Part shown: piece after piece, positions 28,417-38,401 of the stretch
Layout of the letters: each line of letters opens with the position of its first letter
Position numbering within the stretch: the stretch's first letter is position 1
Source of the DNA: Caenimonas sedimenti
GTDB lineage: Bacteria > Pseudomonadota > Gammaproteobacteria > Burkholderiales > Burkholderiaceae_C
Assembly (NCBI RefSeq): GCF_007833165.1
Contig: NZ_VOBQ01000002.1
Coordinates: forward strand, 124,001 to 188,000
DNA: 64,000 bases
Direction of reading: 5' to 3'
The notes under the pieces: generated by a model
What the model saw: the letters and a program-made list of their open reading frames with translations, nothing else
What the model was told of the DNA's origin: nothing
Databases searched by the model: none
Translations under genes and position numbers: made by a program

Positions 28417-28782
28417 CTAGCCAGGGAAATCCCGTAAAGCTCCGGTAAAAACCTCGGGATCGAAGCCAACCGTCACGAATCCGGGGCCCCATTCGACCAC
28501 CGGGCGCTTGATGACGCTGGGTTGGGCCAGCATCAGGGCGCGCGCGCCCGCTGCATCCGCGGCGCCTTCCTGGACGGCCGCATCGAGCTTGCGCCACGTC
28601 GTGCCCTGCCGGTTGAGCAGCTTGCGGCCCTCCGGCGACGCCGCCCAGCGGTCCAGGTGGTCGGGCGGCACGCCCTGCTTCTTGAAATCGTGGAAGGTGT
28701 AGTCCACGCCCTGCGCCGCGAGCCAGGTCCGCGCTTTCTTCACCGTGTCGCAGTTGGGGATGCCGTAGAGAGTGATCGCCAT
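28417..28782 (-). CDS. ArsC/Spx-family reductase (YffB-like)
   Basis: 121-residue thioredoxin-fold protein: MAITLYGIPNCDTVKKARTWL places the single active cysteine at residue 11, and KRPVVEWG carries the conserved basic residue. The family includes arsenate reductase ArsC and Spx; the YffB branch has unclear substrates, so arsenate reduction should not be assumed. Divergent from folC with about 25-35 bp between starts. Confidence 0.92.
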   Translation of the reverse strand: MAITLYGIPNCDTVKKARTWLAAQGVDYTFHDFKKQGVPPDHLDRWAASPEGRKLLNRQGTTWRKLDAAVQEGAADAAGARALMLAQPSVIKRPVVEWGPGFVTVGFDPEVFTGALRDFPG

Positions 28783-28815
28783 GGCCGAAATGATAGGCCT
28801 GTGACAATGCGGCCC

Positions 28816-30102
28816 ATGGATTCCCTGCAAGACTGGCTGGCGCACTGCGAACGGCTGCACCCGAAGACCATCGACATGGGCCTGGTCCGCGTGCTGGAGG
28901 TGCGCGACCGCCTCGGGCTGGCCTTCACCTGCCCGGTGATCACCGTGGCCGGCACCAACGGCAAGGGTTCCACCTGCGCCATGCTGGAGGCGATCGCCCT
29001 GCAGGCGGGCTACCGCACGGGCGTCTATACCTCGCCGCACCTGGTGCATTTCGAGGAGCGTTGCCGCATCGGCGGCGACATCGTGGCGGCCGCCGACCTG
29101 CTGCCGCACTTCGCACGCGTGGAAGAGGCGCGGCAAGGCGCGACGCTCACCTACTTCGAGTTCACGACCCTGGCGATCCTGAGCCTGATGGCGGCTTCGT
29201 CCCTGGACGTGGCGATCCTGGAGGTCGGCCTGGGCGGGCGCCTCGATGCCGTGAACGCCATCGACACCGACTGTGCGGTCATCACCAGCATCGACCTGGA
29301 CCACATGGACTACCTGGGGCCGGACCGCGAGAGCATCGGCCGCGAGAAGGCTGGGATCGTGCGCGCCGGCAAGCCAGCGATCGTCAGCGACCCGGTGCCG
29401 CCGGCGTCCCTGGTCGCGCACGCCGAAGCCATCGGCGCGGACTTGTGGCTGCTCGGCCGCGATTTCAACTTCTCCGGCGACAAGCAGCAATGGAGCTGGG
29501 CCGGCCGGGGCCGCCGCTACGCCGGCCTGGCCTACCCGGCGTTGCGCGGTGCCAACCAGTTACTCAATGCCGCGGGTGTGCTGGCGGCGCTCGACGCGCT
29601 GCGCCAGCGGCTGCCGGTGCCTGCACAGGCGATCCGCAATGGCCTGGCGATGGTCGAACTGCCCGGCCGCTTCCAGATCGTCCCGGGCCAGCCCACGCTG
29701 GTGCTGGATGTGGCGCACAACCCCCATGCCGTCGCCACGCTGGCGGCGAACCTGGATGCGATGGGCTTCTTCCCGCGCACGCACGCGGTGTGCGGGGCGA
29801 TGGCGGACAAGGATGTTGGGCAAATGCTCGCGAAGCTGGGCCCGCTGGTCGACCACTGGTATTTCACCGACCTGCCCACCCCCCGCGCCGCGACCGCGCA
29901 GGACCTGCTCCAGCGCTGGCAAAGCCTGCCGGCCCAACGTGCCGTGCCCACCAGCACCCACGCGGGCCCCGAGGAGGCCCTGCGCGCCGCGGTGGCCGCG
30001 GCCGACCCCGCTGATAGAATTCTCGTCTTCGGATCCTTCTTCACGGTGGGCGGCGTCTTGCAGCAGGGCGTGCCCCGCCTGCAGGCCAAACACCTCGCCT
30101 GA
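28816..30102 (+). CDS. folC: Dihydrofolate synthase/folylpolyglutamate synthase
   Basis: 428 residues from MDSLQDWLAHCERLHPKTIDMG (an ATG at 28807 would add three). Bifunctional ligase adding glutamate to dihydropteroate and folates. The Mur-ligase P-loop VAGTNGKGSTCAMLEAI is near residue 44, followed by GLGGRLDAVNAIDTDCAVIT and DLDHMDYLGP; the C-terminal DVAHNPHAV motif is present. It heads the folC-dedD-cvpA-purF block common in proteobacteria. Confidence 0.95.
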   Translation: MDSLQDWLAHCERLHPKTIDMGLVRVLEVRDRLGLAFTCPVITVAGTNGKGSTCAMLEAIALQAGYRTGVYTSPHLVHFEERCRIGGDIVAAADLLPHFARVEEARQGATLTYFEFTTLAILSLMAASSLDVAILEVGLGGRLDAVNAIDTDCAVITSIDLDHMDYLGPDRESIGREKAGIVRAGKPAIVSDPVPPASLVAHAEAIGADLWLLGRDFNFSGDKQQWSWAGRGRRYAGLAYPALRGANQLLNAAGVLAALDALRQRLPVPAQAIRNGLAMVELPGRFQIVPGQPTLVLDVAHNPHAVATLAANLDAMGFFPRTHAVCGAMADKDVGQMLAKLGPLVDHWYFTDLPTPRAATAQDLLQRWQSLPAQRAVPTSTHAGPEEALRAAVAAADPADRILVFGSFFTVGGVLQQGVPRLQAKHLA

Positions 30103-30120
30103 CCGCCCCTAACGTCACCC

Positions 30121-30885
30121 ATGGCATTGTTCAAATCCCGCAGAGGTGGCGACGAGCCGGTGGCTCCGCCCGTACCCACGGAAAGCGTCGAAGCGATCCG
30201 GCGCCGGGCCCGCCATCGCCTGATCGGCGCCGTCGTCCTGGTCCTGGCGGGCGTCGTCGGCTTCCCGCTGCTGTTCGACACGCAGCCGCGTCCGGTGGCG
30301 GTGGACATCCCCATCGACATTCCGGACCGCAACAAGGTGAAGCCGCTGACGCCGCCTCCCGCGCCATCGGCCGCCGTCGGGAAGGTCGCGCCGGCCGCGT
30401 CGGCGCCGGTGACCAAGGCGGAGGAAAAGCCTGCGCCGGTTGTGGCCGCACCGGCGGGTTCCCCTGCTTCCGCGCCGAAGGTGGCCGAGAGGATCGAAAA
30501 GCCTGAGACCAGGCCGGAACCCAAGCCCGAACCCAAGGTCGCGAAAGCCGAGCCCGCCAGACCGCAGCCCCGCGCATCGGCGGCGGCCGCGAACGACGGC
30601 GAAAAGGCCCGCGCTTTGCTCGAAGGCAAGACCGTCGACGGTGCCGATGCCGCCGCCGGCCGGTTCGTGGTGCAGGTGGGTGCCTTTTCCGACCCGGACA
30701 AGGCGCGCGAGGCGCGCCAGAAGGTGGAACGCGCCGGCCTGAAGACTTACACCAACGTGGCCGAGACCAAGGAGGGCAAGCGCATCCGCGTGCGGGCGGG
30801 CCCATTCGCGTCGCGGGCCGAGGCGGACAAGGCCGCCGAGAAGATCAAGGGGCTGGATTTGCCGGCCGCCATCCTCAGTTTGTAG
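30121..30885 (+). CDS. dedD: SPOR-domain cell-division protein, DedD-like
   Basis: 254 residues: short cytoplasmic N-terminus, one membrane helix (LIGAVVLVLAGVVGFPLLF, residues ~34-52), a long Ala/Pro/Lys-rich linker, and a C-terminal SPOR domain (FVVQVGAFSDPDKAREARQKV...RVRAGPFASRAEADKA) that binds septal peptidoglycan lacking stem peptides. Position between folC and cvpA supports the DedD assignment. Its stop touches the GTG of cvpA. Confidence 0.92.
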   Translation: MALFKSRRGGDEPVAPPVPTESVEAIRRRARHRLIGAVVLVLAGVVGFPLLFDTQPRPVAVDIPIDIPDRNKVKPLTPPPAPSAAVGKVAPAASAPVTKAEEKPAPVVAAPAGSPASAPKVAERIEKPETRPEPKPEPKVAKAEPARPQPRASAAAANDGEKARALLEGKTVDGADAAAGRFVVQVGAFSDPDKAREARQKVERAGLKTYTNVAETKEGKRIRVRAGPFASRAEADKAAEKIKGLDLPAAILSL

Positions 30886-31374
30886 GTGTCCACGCTCGAT
30901 TGGGTCGTGGCGGGGCTGTTCCTGGCGTCCATGGCCATCGGCCTCTGGCGCGGCCTGGTGGCCGAGGTGCTGTCGGTGCTGAGCTGGGTGGCCGCCTTCG
31001 TGCTGGCGCAATGGTTCGCGGCGCAGGTGGGCGAGTTGCTGCCGATGGACGGCTACGCGCAGCCTTTGCGCTACGCGGCCGGGTTCCTGGCGGTGTTCAT
31101 CGCCGTGCTGATGGCCGGCGCCTTGCTGATCTGGCTCAGCAAGAAGCTGCTGGAGGCGGTGGGCCTGAGGCCGCTGGACCGCGTGCTCGGCATGCTGTTC
31201 GGGGCGGTGCGGGCGGGTTTGCTGGTGCTGGTGCTGGGCGTCCTGGTGCACCTCACGGGCTTCAGGGACGCTCCATGGTGGAGAGAATCGTTTTCGGCCG
31301 GCGTCGCGACGGCGGCCTTGCGTGGATGGAAGCCGGTCTTGCCCGAAGCCTTCGGCAAGCACCTGCCGGAATAA
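30886..31374 (+). CDS. cvpA: CvpA-family membrane protein
   Basis: 162 residues from GTG. Four membrane helices with the family N-terminus TLDWVVAGLFLASMAIGLWRGLVAEVLSV and the LRPLDRVLGMLFGAVRAGLLV segment. In E. coli it is needed for colicin V production and bile/envelope stress tolerance and is linked to purF, as here. Confidence 0.93.
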   Translation: MSTLDWVVAGLFLASMAIGLWRGLVAEVLSVLSWVAAFVLAQWFAAQVGELLPMDGYAQPLRYAAGFLAVFIAVLMAGALLIWLSKKLLEAVGLRPLDRVLGMLFGAVRAGLLVLVLGVLVHLTGFRDAPWWRESFSAGVATAALRGWKPVLPEAFGKHLPE

Positions 31375-31384
31375 GGATCGAATC

Positions 31385-32893
<1,509 letters not shown>

Positions 32894-32899
32894 TCGCCA

Positions 32900-34282
32900 G
32901 TGAAAGTCCGTACCCGTTTCGCCCCGTCGCCCACCGGTTTCATCCACCTCGGCAACATCCGCTCGGCGCTGTACCCGTGGGCCTTCGCCCGCTCGCAGGG
33001 CGGCACCTTCATCCTGCGCATCGAGGACACCGACGTCGAGCGTTCCTCGCAGGCGGCGGTGGATGTCATCCTGGAAGGCATGGCCTGGCTGGGCCTGGAC
33101 CACGACGAAGGCCCGTTCTACCAGATGCAGCGCATGGACCGTTACCGCGAGGTCGTGGCGCAGATGAAGGAGAAGGGGCTGGTCTACCCCTGCTACATGA
33201 GCGTCGCCGAACTCGACGCATTGCGCGAGCGGCAGATGACCAACAAGGAGAAGCCGCGCTACGACGGCACCTGGCGCCCCGAGCCCGGCAAGACGCTGCC
33301 TCCGGTTCCCGAAGGCGTGCAACCGGTGCTGCGCTTCAAGAACCCGATCGGTGGCGTGGTGGCTTGGGACGACAAGGTCAAAGGCCGCATCGAGATCAGC
33401 AACGACGAACTCGATGACCTGGTGATCGCCAGGCCGGACGGCACGCCCACGTACAATTTCTGCGTGGTGGTGGACGACATCGACATGCAGATCACCCATG
33501 TGATCCGCGGCGACGACCACGTGAACAACACGCCGCGCCAGATCAACATCTTCCGCGCGCTCGGCGTCGAGCCCCCGGTGTACGCCCATTTGCCCACCGT
33601 GCTGAACGAGCAGGGCGAGAAGATGAGCAAGCGCAACGGCGCCAAGCCGGTGACGCAGTTCCGCGACGAAGGCTTCCTGGCCGACGGCGTGGTGAACTAC
33701 CTGGCGCGCCTGGGCTGGAGCCACGGGGACGACGAGATCTTCAGCCGCGAGCAGTTCCTGCAGTGGTTCAACCTGGACCACCTGGGCAAGAGCGCCGCGC
33801 AGTTCGACGAGGCCAAGCTGCGCTCGGTGAACGCGCACCACATGAAGATGACGCCCGACGCCGCGCTGGCGCCGCTCGTGGACGCGCAGTTGCAAAAGCG
33901 TGGCGTCACCACGGACGAGCGGCTCGCCGCCCTGTGCGGATTGCTCAAGGACCGCTGCGACACCACCGTGCAGCTGGCCGACTGGGTGCAGCGCTTCTAC
34001 GCGCCGGTCGAACGCAATGCCGACGAAGCGGCGAAGCACATCACCGACGGCGTGCGCCCGGCGATCAGCATGCTGGCCAAGATGCTGGAAGGCTGCCCAT
34101 GGACGCGGGAGGCCATCACCGAGGCCATCAAGGAGACGCTGCGCGCCACCGGCCTGAAGATGCCGCAACTGGCCATGCCGGTGCGCGTGCTGGTGATGGG
34201 AACAGCCCAGACGCCCTCGCTGGACGCGGTGCTGGCCCTGTGCCATCGCGAGACCGTCCTGGAGCGGCTGAAGGCCGCCTGA
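32900..34282 (+). CDS. gltX: Glutamyl-tRNA synthetase
   Basis: 460 residues from GTG ([21 protein letters not shown]). Class I signature HLGN near residue 17 and KMSKR near residue 242; a C-terminal anticodon-binding helical domain follows. It charges tRNA-Glu, which is encoded about 140 bp downstream. The GTG start is supported by the constant spacing from the family N-terminus. Confidence 0.97.
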   Translation: MKVRTRFAPSPTGFIHLGNIRSALYPWAFARSQGGTFILRIEDTDVERSSQAAVDVILEGMAWLGLDHDEGPFYQMQRMDRYREVVAQMKEKGLVYPCYMSVAELDALRERQMTNKEKPRYDGTWRPEPGKTLPPVPEGVQPVLRFKNPIGGVVAWDDKVKGRIEISNDELDDLVIARPDGTPTYNFCVVVDDIDMQITHVIRGDDHVNNTPRQINIFRALGVEPPVYAHLPTVLNEQGEKMSKRNGAKPVTQFRDEGFLADGVVNYLARLGWSHGDDEIFSREQFLQWFNLDHLGKSAAQFDEAKLRSVNAHHMKMTPDAALAPLVDAQLQKRGVTTDERLAALCGLLKDRCDTTVQLADWVQRFYAPVERNADEAAKHITDGVRPAISMLAKMLEGCPWTREAITEAIKETLRATGLKMPQLAMPVRVLVMGTAQTPSLDAVLALCHRETVLERLKAA

Positions 34283-34291
34283 TTTTCTGGC

Positions 34292-34297
34292 TATAAT
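34292..34297 (+). promoter_or_regulatory. Probable -10 box of the tRNA cluster
   Basis: A perfect TATAAT lies 19 bases before tRNA-Ala and 9 bases after the gltX stop. The -35 region falls in the end of gltX and is weak. This is the likely promoter for the three tRNA genes. Confidence 0.6.
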
Positions 34298-34316
34298 TCG
34301 AGGCTCGACACCAGAG

Positions 34317-34392
<76 letters not shown>

Positions 34393-34422
34393 TCAGTGTC
34401 GAATGGAACAGTCCAAGGTTAC

Positions 34423-34498
34423 GACCCTATCGTCTAGAGGCCTAGGACATCACCCTTTCACGGTGAGTACCGGGGTTCGAATCCCCGTAGGGTCGCCA
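34423..34498 (+). tRNA. tRNA-Glu (TTC)
   Basis: 76 nt with encoded CCA. Acceptor stem GACCCTA/TAGGGTC, anticodon loop CTTTCAC (anticodon TTC), T-loop TTCGAAT. Encoded just downstream of gltX, the gene for its synthetase. Confidence 0.97.
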
Positions 34499-34569
34499 AG
34501 ATTCATCGCGAGATGAGGCTAGGCACAAGTCGGCTTGCACTTGGCCCGTGAGGGCGAACGCGGCTACCA

Positions 34570-34646
34570 GGAGTGGTAGTTCAGTTGGTTAGAATACCGG
34601 CCTGTCACGCCGGGGGTCGCGGGTTCGAGTCCCGTCCACTCCGCCA
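34570..34646 (+). tRNA. tRNA-Asp (GTC)
   Basis: 77 nt with encoded CCA. Acceptor stem GGAGTGG/CCACTCC, anticodon GTC in CTGTCAC, T-loop TTCGAGT. It is the last core gene before the accessory segment, a common kind of integration target. I do not find a second copy of its 3' end in the window. Confidence 0.97.
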
Positions 34647-34718
34647 AGTATGCTGATAAGTTGTTGATTGGTAAAAGCTTTTTAGTTTAGCCCACGACAG
34701 CTATCAAAGCAACTATCA

Positions 34719-34755
34719 ACGGCGCCATGAGCAATCATGGCGCCGTTTTCTTTTG
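34719..34755 (+). terminator. Rho-independent terminator after the tRNA cluster
   Basis: Stem ACGGCGCCATG with loop AGCAAT and CATGGCGCCGT, followed by TTTCTTTT. It closes the tRNA transcription unit and separates it from the accessory genes. Confidence 0.88.
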
Positions 34756-34835
34756 CCTGCAGAAGGGGCTGCTGAGCGCCACGTGCGGATTCAACGCATG
34801 GCTCGCGCTACTATCCAAGCCAAATGGAGGTGAGC

Positions 34836-35159
34836 ATGGCAGAGGGGATCACGAAGGTCGACGCGTCGAAGATGAAGGCTCTTGCAAAAGAGGGCAAGCG
34901 AATATCCGTCATCCGGAAGGACTACTTTCCCAAGCTGTCCTACTTCGACGTATATGTCACTGTCTACGGCTCAGGCGGCCGAAGTGCCATGGGTGTCAAA
35001 CGGATGATCACCACTCGGCTCGCAGCACTGGCAAGTGCGAAAAAGGCGGAGCGAGAAGAACTAGCCGAGGAATTGCAAGAGCTGGTTATGCACCTCTACA
35101 AGAACCACAAGTCGAATCATGAGAAGCTGACTCAGATTCGGCAGGCGCTTGCTGAATAA
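34836..35159 (+). CDS. Hypothetical protein, accessory segment
   Basis: 107 residues from MAEGITKVDASKM; start chosen for the GGAGGTGA ribosome site 4-5 bases upstream. No signal peptide. The C-terminal half is highly charged and probably helical (KKAEREELAEELQELVMHLYKNHKSNHEKL). No family recognised. First gene after the tRNA terminator. Confidence 0.72.
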   Translation: MAEGITKVDASKMKALAKEGKRISVIRKDYFPKLSYFDVYVTVYGSGGRSAMGVKRMITTRLAALASAKKAEREELAEELQELVMHLYKNHKSNHEKLTQIRQALAE

Positions 35160-35420
35160 CAGCGGCCAAATTTCGCGCCTGGCAAAGTCACGCCGCGATT
35201 GATCCGCCCTGGGAAGGGGTTGACAATACGGTGTCGAATCGCGGTGCTCGCGCGCCGAGCAGCGCATTCGATCAGACGCACAGCAGTGCAGCTCTGACGC
35301 AAAGCGGGGTCTAACCCGCGGCGATCCGATCTCCAGCTATCCCGACTAGGTGTCCCCAGGGCATCGAGTTAGGCCGCTGCATGCGCGTTTGCAATCCAAA
35401 CCCTCAAACAGGAGCAAACG

Positions 35421-35927
35421 ATGGCAACAAGCAAGAAATCCAACGGCGGTACCTTCCCGGAAGGGTTCGTGTCACCCTTTAAGCGAGTCCAGATGACGGA
35501 GCGTAACGACGACGCTCTGGCGTGCGTCGCGACTCTCTCCGGTCGCACGTTGGAGGAAGTGACCAGGCTTGCAATCCAGCTTGGTTACCCGAAGCACGGC
35601 CCCGCTTTCGTCGACAACACGCTGCTCACCAAGATCCTCTACAACCTCGGCCTCACCGGCGGCGAGTATCAGGAGCTTCCTTCGCTGGACGCGCTGCCTG
35701 ACGTGGCAATCGTCATGGTGGACTACCGCGAAGAGGATGACCTGGGGCGCCACGTCGTGTGGCACCACGTTCGCGGAAACGACAAGCACTCGTCCTTCTC
35801 GTACTTCATCGACGTCGCGAACTGGGTGCCGGAAACCGCGCAGGTCTCCACGAACTGGTCTCACATGAAGGTGGACCCCGCCTGGTACATAGAGGTCAAG
35901 CCACGCGGAAACGGGAAAGGCAAGTAG
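35421..35927 (+). CDS. Hypothetical protein, accessory segment
   Basis: 168 residues with an AGGAG ribosome site. Soluble, mixed alpha/beta; ends in a basic GNGKGK tail. The middle segment TLEEVTRLAIQLGYPKHGPAFVDNTLL looks helical and could be part of a cysteine-peptidase-like fold, but I cannot support that from motifs. It is preceded by a 261-bp stretch with no gene. Confidence 0.72.
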   Translation: MATSKKSNGGTFPEGFVSPFKRVQMTERNDDALACVATLSGRTLEEVTRLAIQLGYPKHGPAFVDNTLLTKILYNLGLTGGEYQELPSLDALPDVAIVMVDYREEDDLGRHVVWHHVRGNDKHSSFSYFIDVANWVPETAQVSTNWSHMKVDPAWYIEVKPRGNGKGK

Positions 35928-35933
35928 CTTCGA

Positions 35934-36266
35934 TCAGGCGGCCGGTGGCCCTGGAATATGGGCCAGACTCCGGTATGTATCACGCCGCTCAGCAGCACGG
36001 AGTTGCGCGAGGCGAAAGATGTACTCGGCAAGCTCCTCTTCGGCCGCGTAAAAGAACGCGGCCGACACTCCCAAAACGCGGGCCAGGGCATGGGCAATCC
36101 TGACATCCGGCTGATGGATGTCCAGCTCGTACCGGTTGATCCGCGTGCTAGCTACAGCTTCATCGATCCCGGCTTGGATTCCAAGCTGCCGCTGCGAGAG
36201 GCCAGCAGCCAAGCGCGCCTGCTTTAAGCGTCGTCCCCAGCTATACGCGATCTCGCGGCCACTCAT
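35934..36266 (-). CDS. XRE-family helix-turn-helix repressor
   Basis: 110 residues. The N-terminal HTH (RRLKQARLAAGLSQRQLGIQAGIDEAVASTRINRYELD) occupies residues ~12-50, followed by a short C-terminal dimerisation segment. Its start lies 2 bases from a perfect palindrome, and a second copy of that palindrome lies 34 bp further upstream, so autorepression and control of the divergent serine hydrolase gene are likely. Confidence 0.9.
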   Translation of the reverse strand: MSGREIAYSWGRRLKQARLAAGLSQRQLGIQAGIDEAVASTRINRYELDIHQPDVRIAHALARVLGVSAAFFYAAEEELAEYIFRLAQLRAAERRDTYRSLAHIPGPPAA

Positions 36267-36268
36267 GG

Positions 36269-36283
36269 CTACGAGATTCGTAG
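36269..36283. promoter_or_regulatory. Palindromic operator O1 (CTACGA-N3-TCGTAG)
   Basis: Perfect 6-bp inverted repeat with a 3-bp centre, CTACGA GAT TCGTAG. It ends 2 bases before the XRE start codon, so the XRE transcript has almost no room for a leader. Inferred binding site of the XRE protein. Confidence 0.8.
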
Positions 36284-36302
36284 TTTTCGTATGATTTGGA
36301 TA

Positions 36303-36317
36303 CTACGAGTTTCGTAG
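36303..36317. promoter_or_regulatory. Palindromic operator O2 (CTACGA-N3-TCGTAG)
   Basis: Second copy, CTACGA GTT TCGTAG, centre 34 bp from O1, i.e. about three helical turns, so two dimers could sit on the same face. It lies 25 bp upstream of the serine hydrolase start, between the divergent genes. Confidence 0.8.
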
Positions 36318-36342
36318 TCCCAGAAATTACCGAGGAGGCAAG

Positions 36343-37545
36343 ATGTTCTTCAGCTTTTCCGCCGCGCGCGACTCAGGTTGCACCTTGACCCGCGGATATC
36401 CTGCGTTGCGGGCATGCTTCACGGCGCTCGTCAGCGGCATCAGCACAGTCGCTGCTTTCGGGCAAATACTGCCTTCCCAGGGAACAACGCCCAGCGCTCC
36501 TGACGAATGGCTGTTCGGAACCGGCCCAAGCTGGTACTACCGGGCGAGCCCGTCACCTGTCCCGCGGGAGGTCGGCTTTCGAAAGCCGACGTCAGAGGAG
36601 GCGGAGGTAGTGCGCAAGGCAGAAGCCTTGCTCGCCGGCAGCTCCGGAAAAGCGATGGCGCTCATTTCGGGCAACGAGGTGGTCTGGGCCGGGTTCAAGC
36701 CACCGGCATCGCGTTCCCGATTGTTCATGGGCTTCAGCATGGGCAAGACCGTGACCGCACTTGCCGTGGGCAAGGCCATCTGCGCAGGAAAGCTGAAACT
36801 GGACTCGCTTGCGGGCGATCTCTTGCCCGAGCTGAACGCAACAGATCTGGGCGCAGCCAGCGTGCGTGATCTGCTGCGAATGACCTCGGGCACGTGGGAG
36901 GGCAATCGCGACAGCACTGTTTGGAGCAGGGAGGAGCGTGAGGCGGTGGACTCCGGCCGGTCGAACTGGCTTCAGTTCCTCGCCACCTCGAAGGCGGGCA
37001 CTGCGGAGAAGGCGGTGTTCGGAAAGCGCAAACCCGGCTCTGACTTCCACTATCACAGCACTGCCCCCCTTACGCTGGGCTTGATGCTGCAGGCGGCGAC
37101 TGGGGCGACCTACGCGCGTTGGGTCGAAGACGAGGTGCTGCATGCGATGGGAACATCGTCCCCGGCGATCGTTGGCCAAGACAGGAAGGAGTACGGCCAG
37201 GCCGACGGGACCGTCCGAATGACGTTTGACGACTGGGTGCGGTTCGCAGTCTGGGTGAAGGAGAGCCACACTGCTCCAGGTTGCTTCGGCGACTATGTCC
37301 GCGAACTGTCGAAGGTGCAGGTAACCGACCGAGCGAAGACCGGCCGCATCGGGTTCCTCGGTTACGGCTACCTCACCTGGATCGGGACTCTCCCCACACC
37401 CAACTCCTTTTGGGCGGTTGGGTACGGCGGGCAGCGGATCGCTTGGAACCCAAGCAACGGTCGCATTCTGATCGTGTTCTCGAATGTCGAGAACTACATG
37501 GACGAAGTGGCAAAGCTCTATGGCGAATGGGCGAAGATTCCATAG
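36343..37545 (+). CDS. Serine hydrolase, class C beta-lactamase fold
   Basis: 400 residues. N-terminal hydrophobic segment suggests export (mature start near residue 42). The SxxK motif is in FMGFSMGKTVTAL (near residue 131); a Tyr-His-Ser segment (HYHSTAPL) takes the YxN place, and GYGGQRI takes the KTG place. Such proteins include esterases, peptidases and true beta-lactamases; resistance activity should not be assumed. It has a strong GAGGAGG ribosome site and lies divergent from the XRE repressor. Confidence 0.9.
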   Translation: MFFSFSAARDSGCTLTRGYPALRACFTALVSGISTVAAFGQILPSQGTTPSAPDEWLFGTGPSWYYRASPSPVPREVGFRKPTSEEAEVVRKAEALLAGSSGKAMALISGNEVVWAGFKPPASRSRLFMGFSMGKTVTALAVGKAICAGKLKLDSLAGDLLPELNATDLGAASVRDLLRMTSGTWEGNRDSTVWSREEREAVDSGRSNWLQFLATSKAGTAEKAVFGKRKPGSDFHYHSTAPLTLGLMLQAATGATYARWVEDEVLHAMGTSSPAIVGQDRKEYGQADGTVRMTFDDWVRFAVWVKESHTAPGCFGDYVRELSKVQVTDRAKTGRIGFLGYGYLTWIGTLPTPNSFWAVGYGGQRIAWNPSNGRILIVFSNVENYMDEVAKLYGEWAKIP

Positions 37546-37611
37546 CAGTCAGTTCTGAAGCTGAGCCCTGAGCGGTGGCGTTCGCCAGGACGCACCGACA
37601 GATCTGTTTCC

Positions 37612-37648
37612 CGAGCCGGGTGGCGATGTCACCCGGCTCGTTTCGTTT
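37612..37648 (+). terminator. Rho-independent terminator after the serine hydrolase gene
   Basis: Stem CGAGCCGGGTG, loop GCGATGT, CACCCGGCTCG, followed by TTTCGTTTC. Ends the serine hydrolase unit before the plasmid-related gene. Confidence 0.8.
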
Positions 37649-37663
37649 CTGAAGGAGAAACTC

Positions 37664-38005
37664 ATGAAAGACAGGCATGGCACCCGAAACGGCGTCCCCA
37701 TCGATCCACACCGACCCTCAGCGCCGCTCTTTGGACTGGGCAGCGTGTACGCTACGCCAGCCGTGCTCCAGCACCTTAAGCAGCATGGGCGAAGGCCCTC
37801 GGAGCTTATTGGGTACCACGCTGGCGGCGACTGGGGGCACGTGCCGCCCGCCGAGGCGGCCGCCAATGATCGTTCCATCCAGGATGGCTCGCGCATTCTG
37901 TCGGCGTACCTTGTCGAAGGTCGGCGGATCTGGGTGATTACCGATGCCGCGAACGACAACGGGGCGCGCACCTCGACCGTACTTCTGTTCGCGGAGGAGT
38001 ACTAA
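37664..38005 (+). CDS. Plasmid/mobile-element related small protein
   Basis: 113 residues with a GAAGGAG ribosome site. The pattern ATPAVLQHL...SELIGYHAGGDWG...N..SI.DGSRILSAY...RIWVITDA...TSTVLLFAEEY is characteristic of a family found on plasmids and integrative elements whose function is unknown. It is followed at once by a gene starting with GTG. Confidence 0.85.
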   Translation: MKDRHGTRNGVPIDPHRPSAPLFGLGSVYATPAVLQHLKQHGRRPSELIGYHAGGDWGHVPPAEAAANDRSIQDGSRILSAYLVEGRRIWVITDAANDNGARTSTVLLFAEEY

Positions 38006-38401
38006 GTGCGCAGCACCCGTTCTCCTCGGACACGCTTTGCTCCCGTCCACTACTCGCGCCGTGAGCACGAGAAGCCTCTGCGCGACTTGCTGGTCAATCT
38101 GCCTTATCTGCAGACCTCAGCCAGCGGCGGGTTGAACATGCTCGGCTCGTCCCAGACCGTCGTTCTGCAGATCGCTGAGCAAGCGGAGGCGTGCGCTCAG
38201 GCTCTGAGCCTAGGAATCGCGGCCGTTGGGACGCTCATACCCTACGCGGCACCGGAAATCGAGGATGGGACCGTCCCCATGGGCACGGTGGAGGCTGTTG
38301 GATGGTTGCTCTCGGAGCTCGGCGAAGTGGCAGCTGCATGCACCGTTTTGGCCGCGGAATGCCGGCAGGCCCGCAGTATTCCCGGAGGCGAGCAACCATG
38401 A
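38006..38401 (+). CDS. Hypothetical protein upstream of recombinase
   Basis: 131 residues from GTG, starting directly after the stop of the plasmid-related gene and overlapping the recombinase start by ATGA. Probably a soluble helical protein (VVLQIAEQAEACAQALSLGIAAVG; EAVGWLLSELGEVAAACTVLAAECRQA). No family recognised; the tight coupling suggests a role with the recombinase or the mobile element. Confidence 0.72.
   Translation: MRSTRSPRTRFAPVHYSRREHEKPLRDLLVNLPYLQTSASGGLNMLGSSQTVVLQIAEQAEACAQALSLGIAAVGTLIPYAAPEIEDGTVPMGTVEAVGWLLSELGEVAAACTVLAAECRQARSIPGGEQP

Noticed and set aside
34570..34646. tRNA-Asp 3' end as an attachment site with a direct repeat
   Set aside because: I found no second copy of the 3' end in the window; the other boundary may be beyond 64000, so it stays unproven.
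35308..35374. Possible integron attC site (GTCTAAC ... GTTAGGC, about 67 bp)
   Set aside because: The end boxes fit RYYYAAC and GTTRRRY, but the inner L boxes do not pair with proper spacing, there is no second attC nearby, and no integron integrase is seen.
36343..37545. Calling the serine hydrolase an antibiotic-resistance beta-lactamase
   Set aside because: Only the SxxK motif is clear; the YxN and KTG positions differ, and the family includes many esterases and peptidases.
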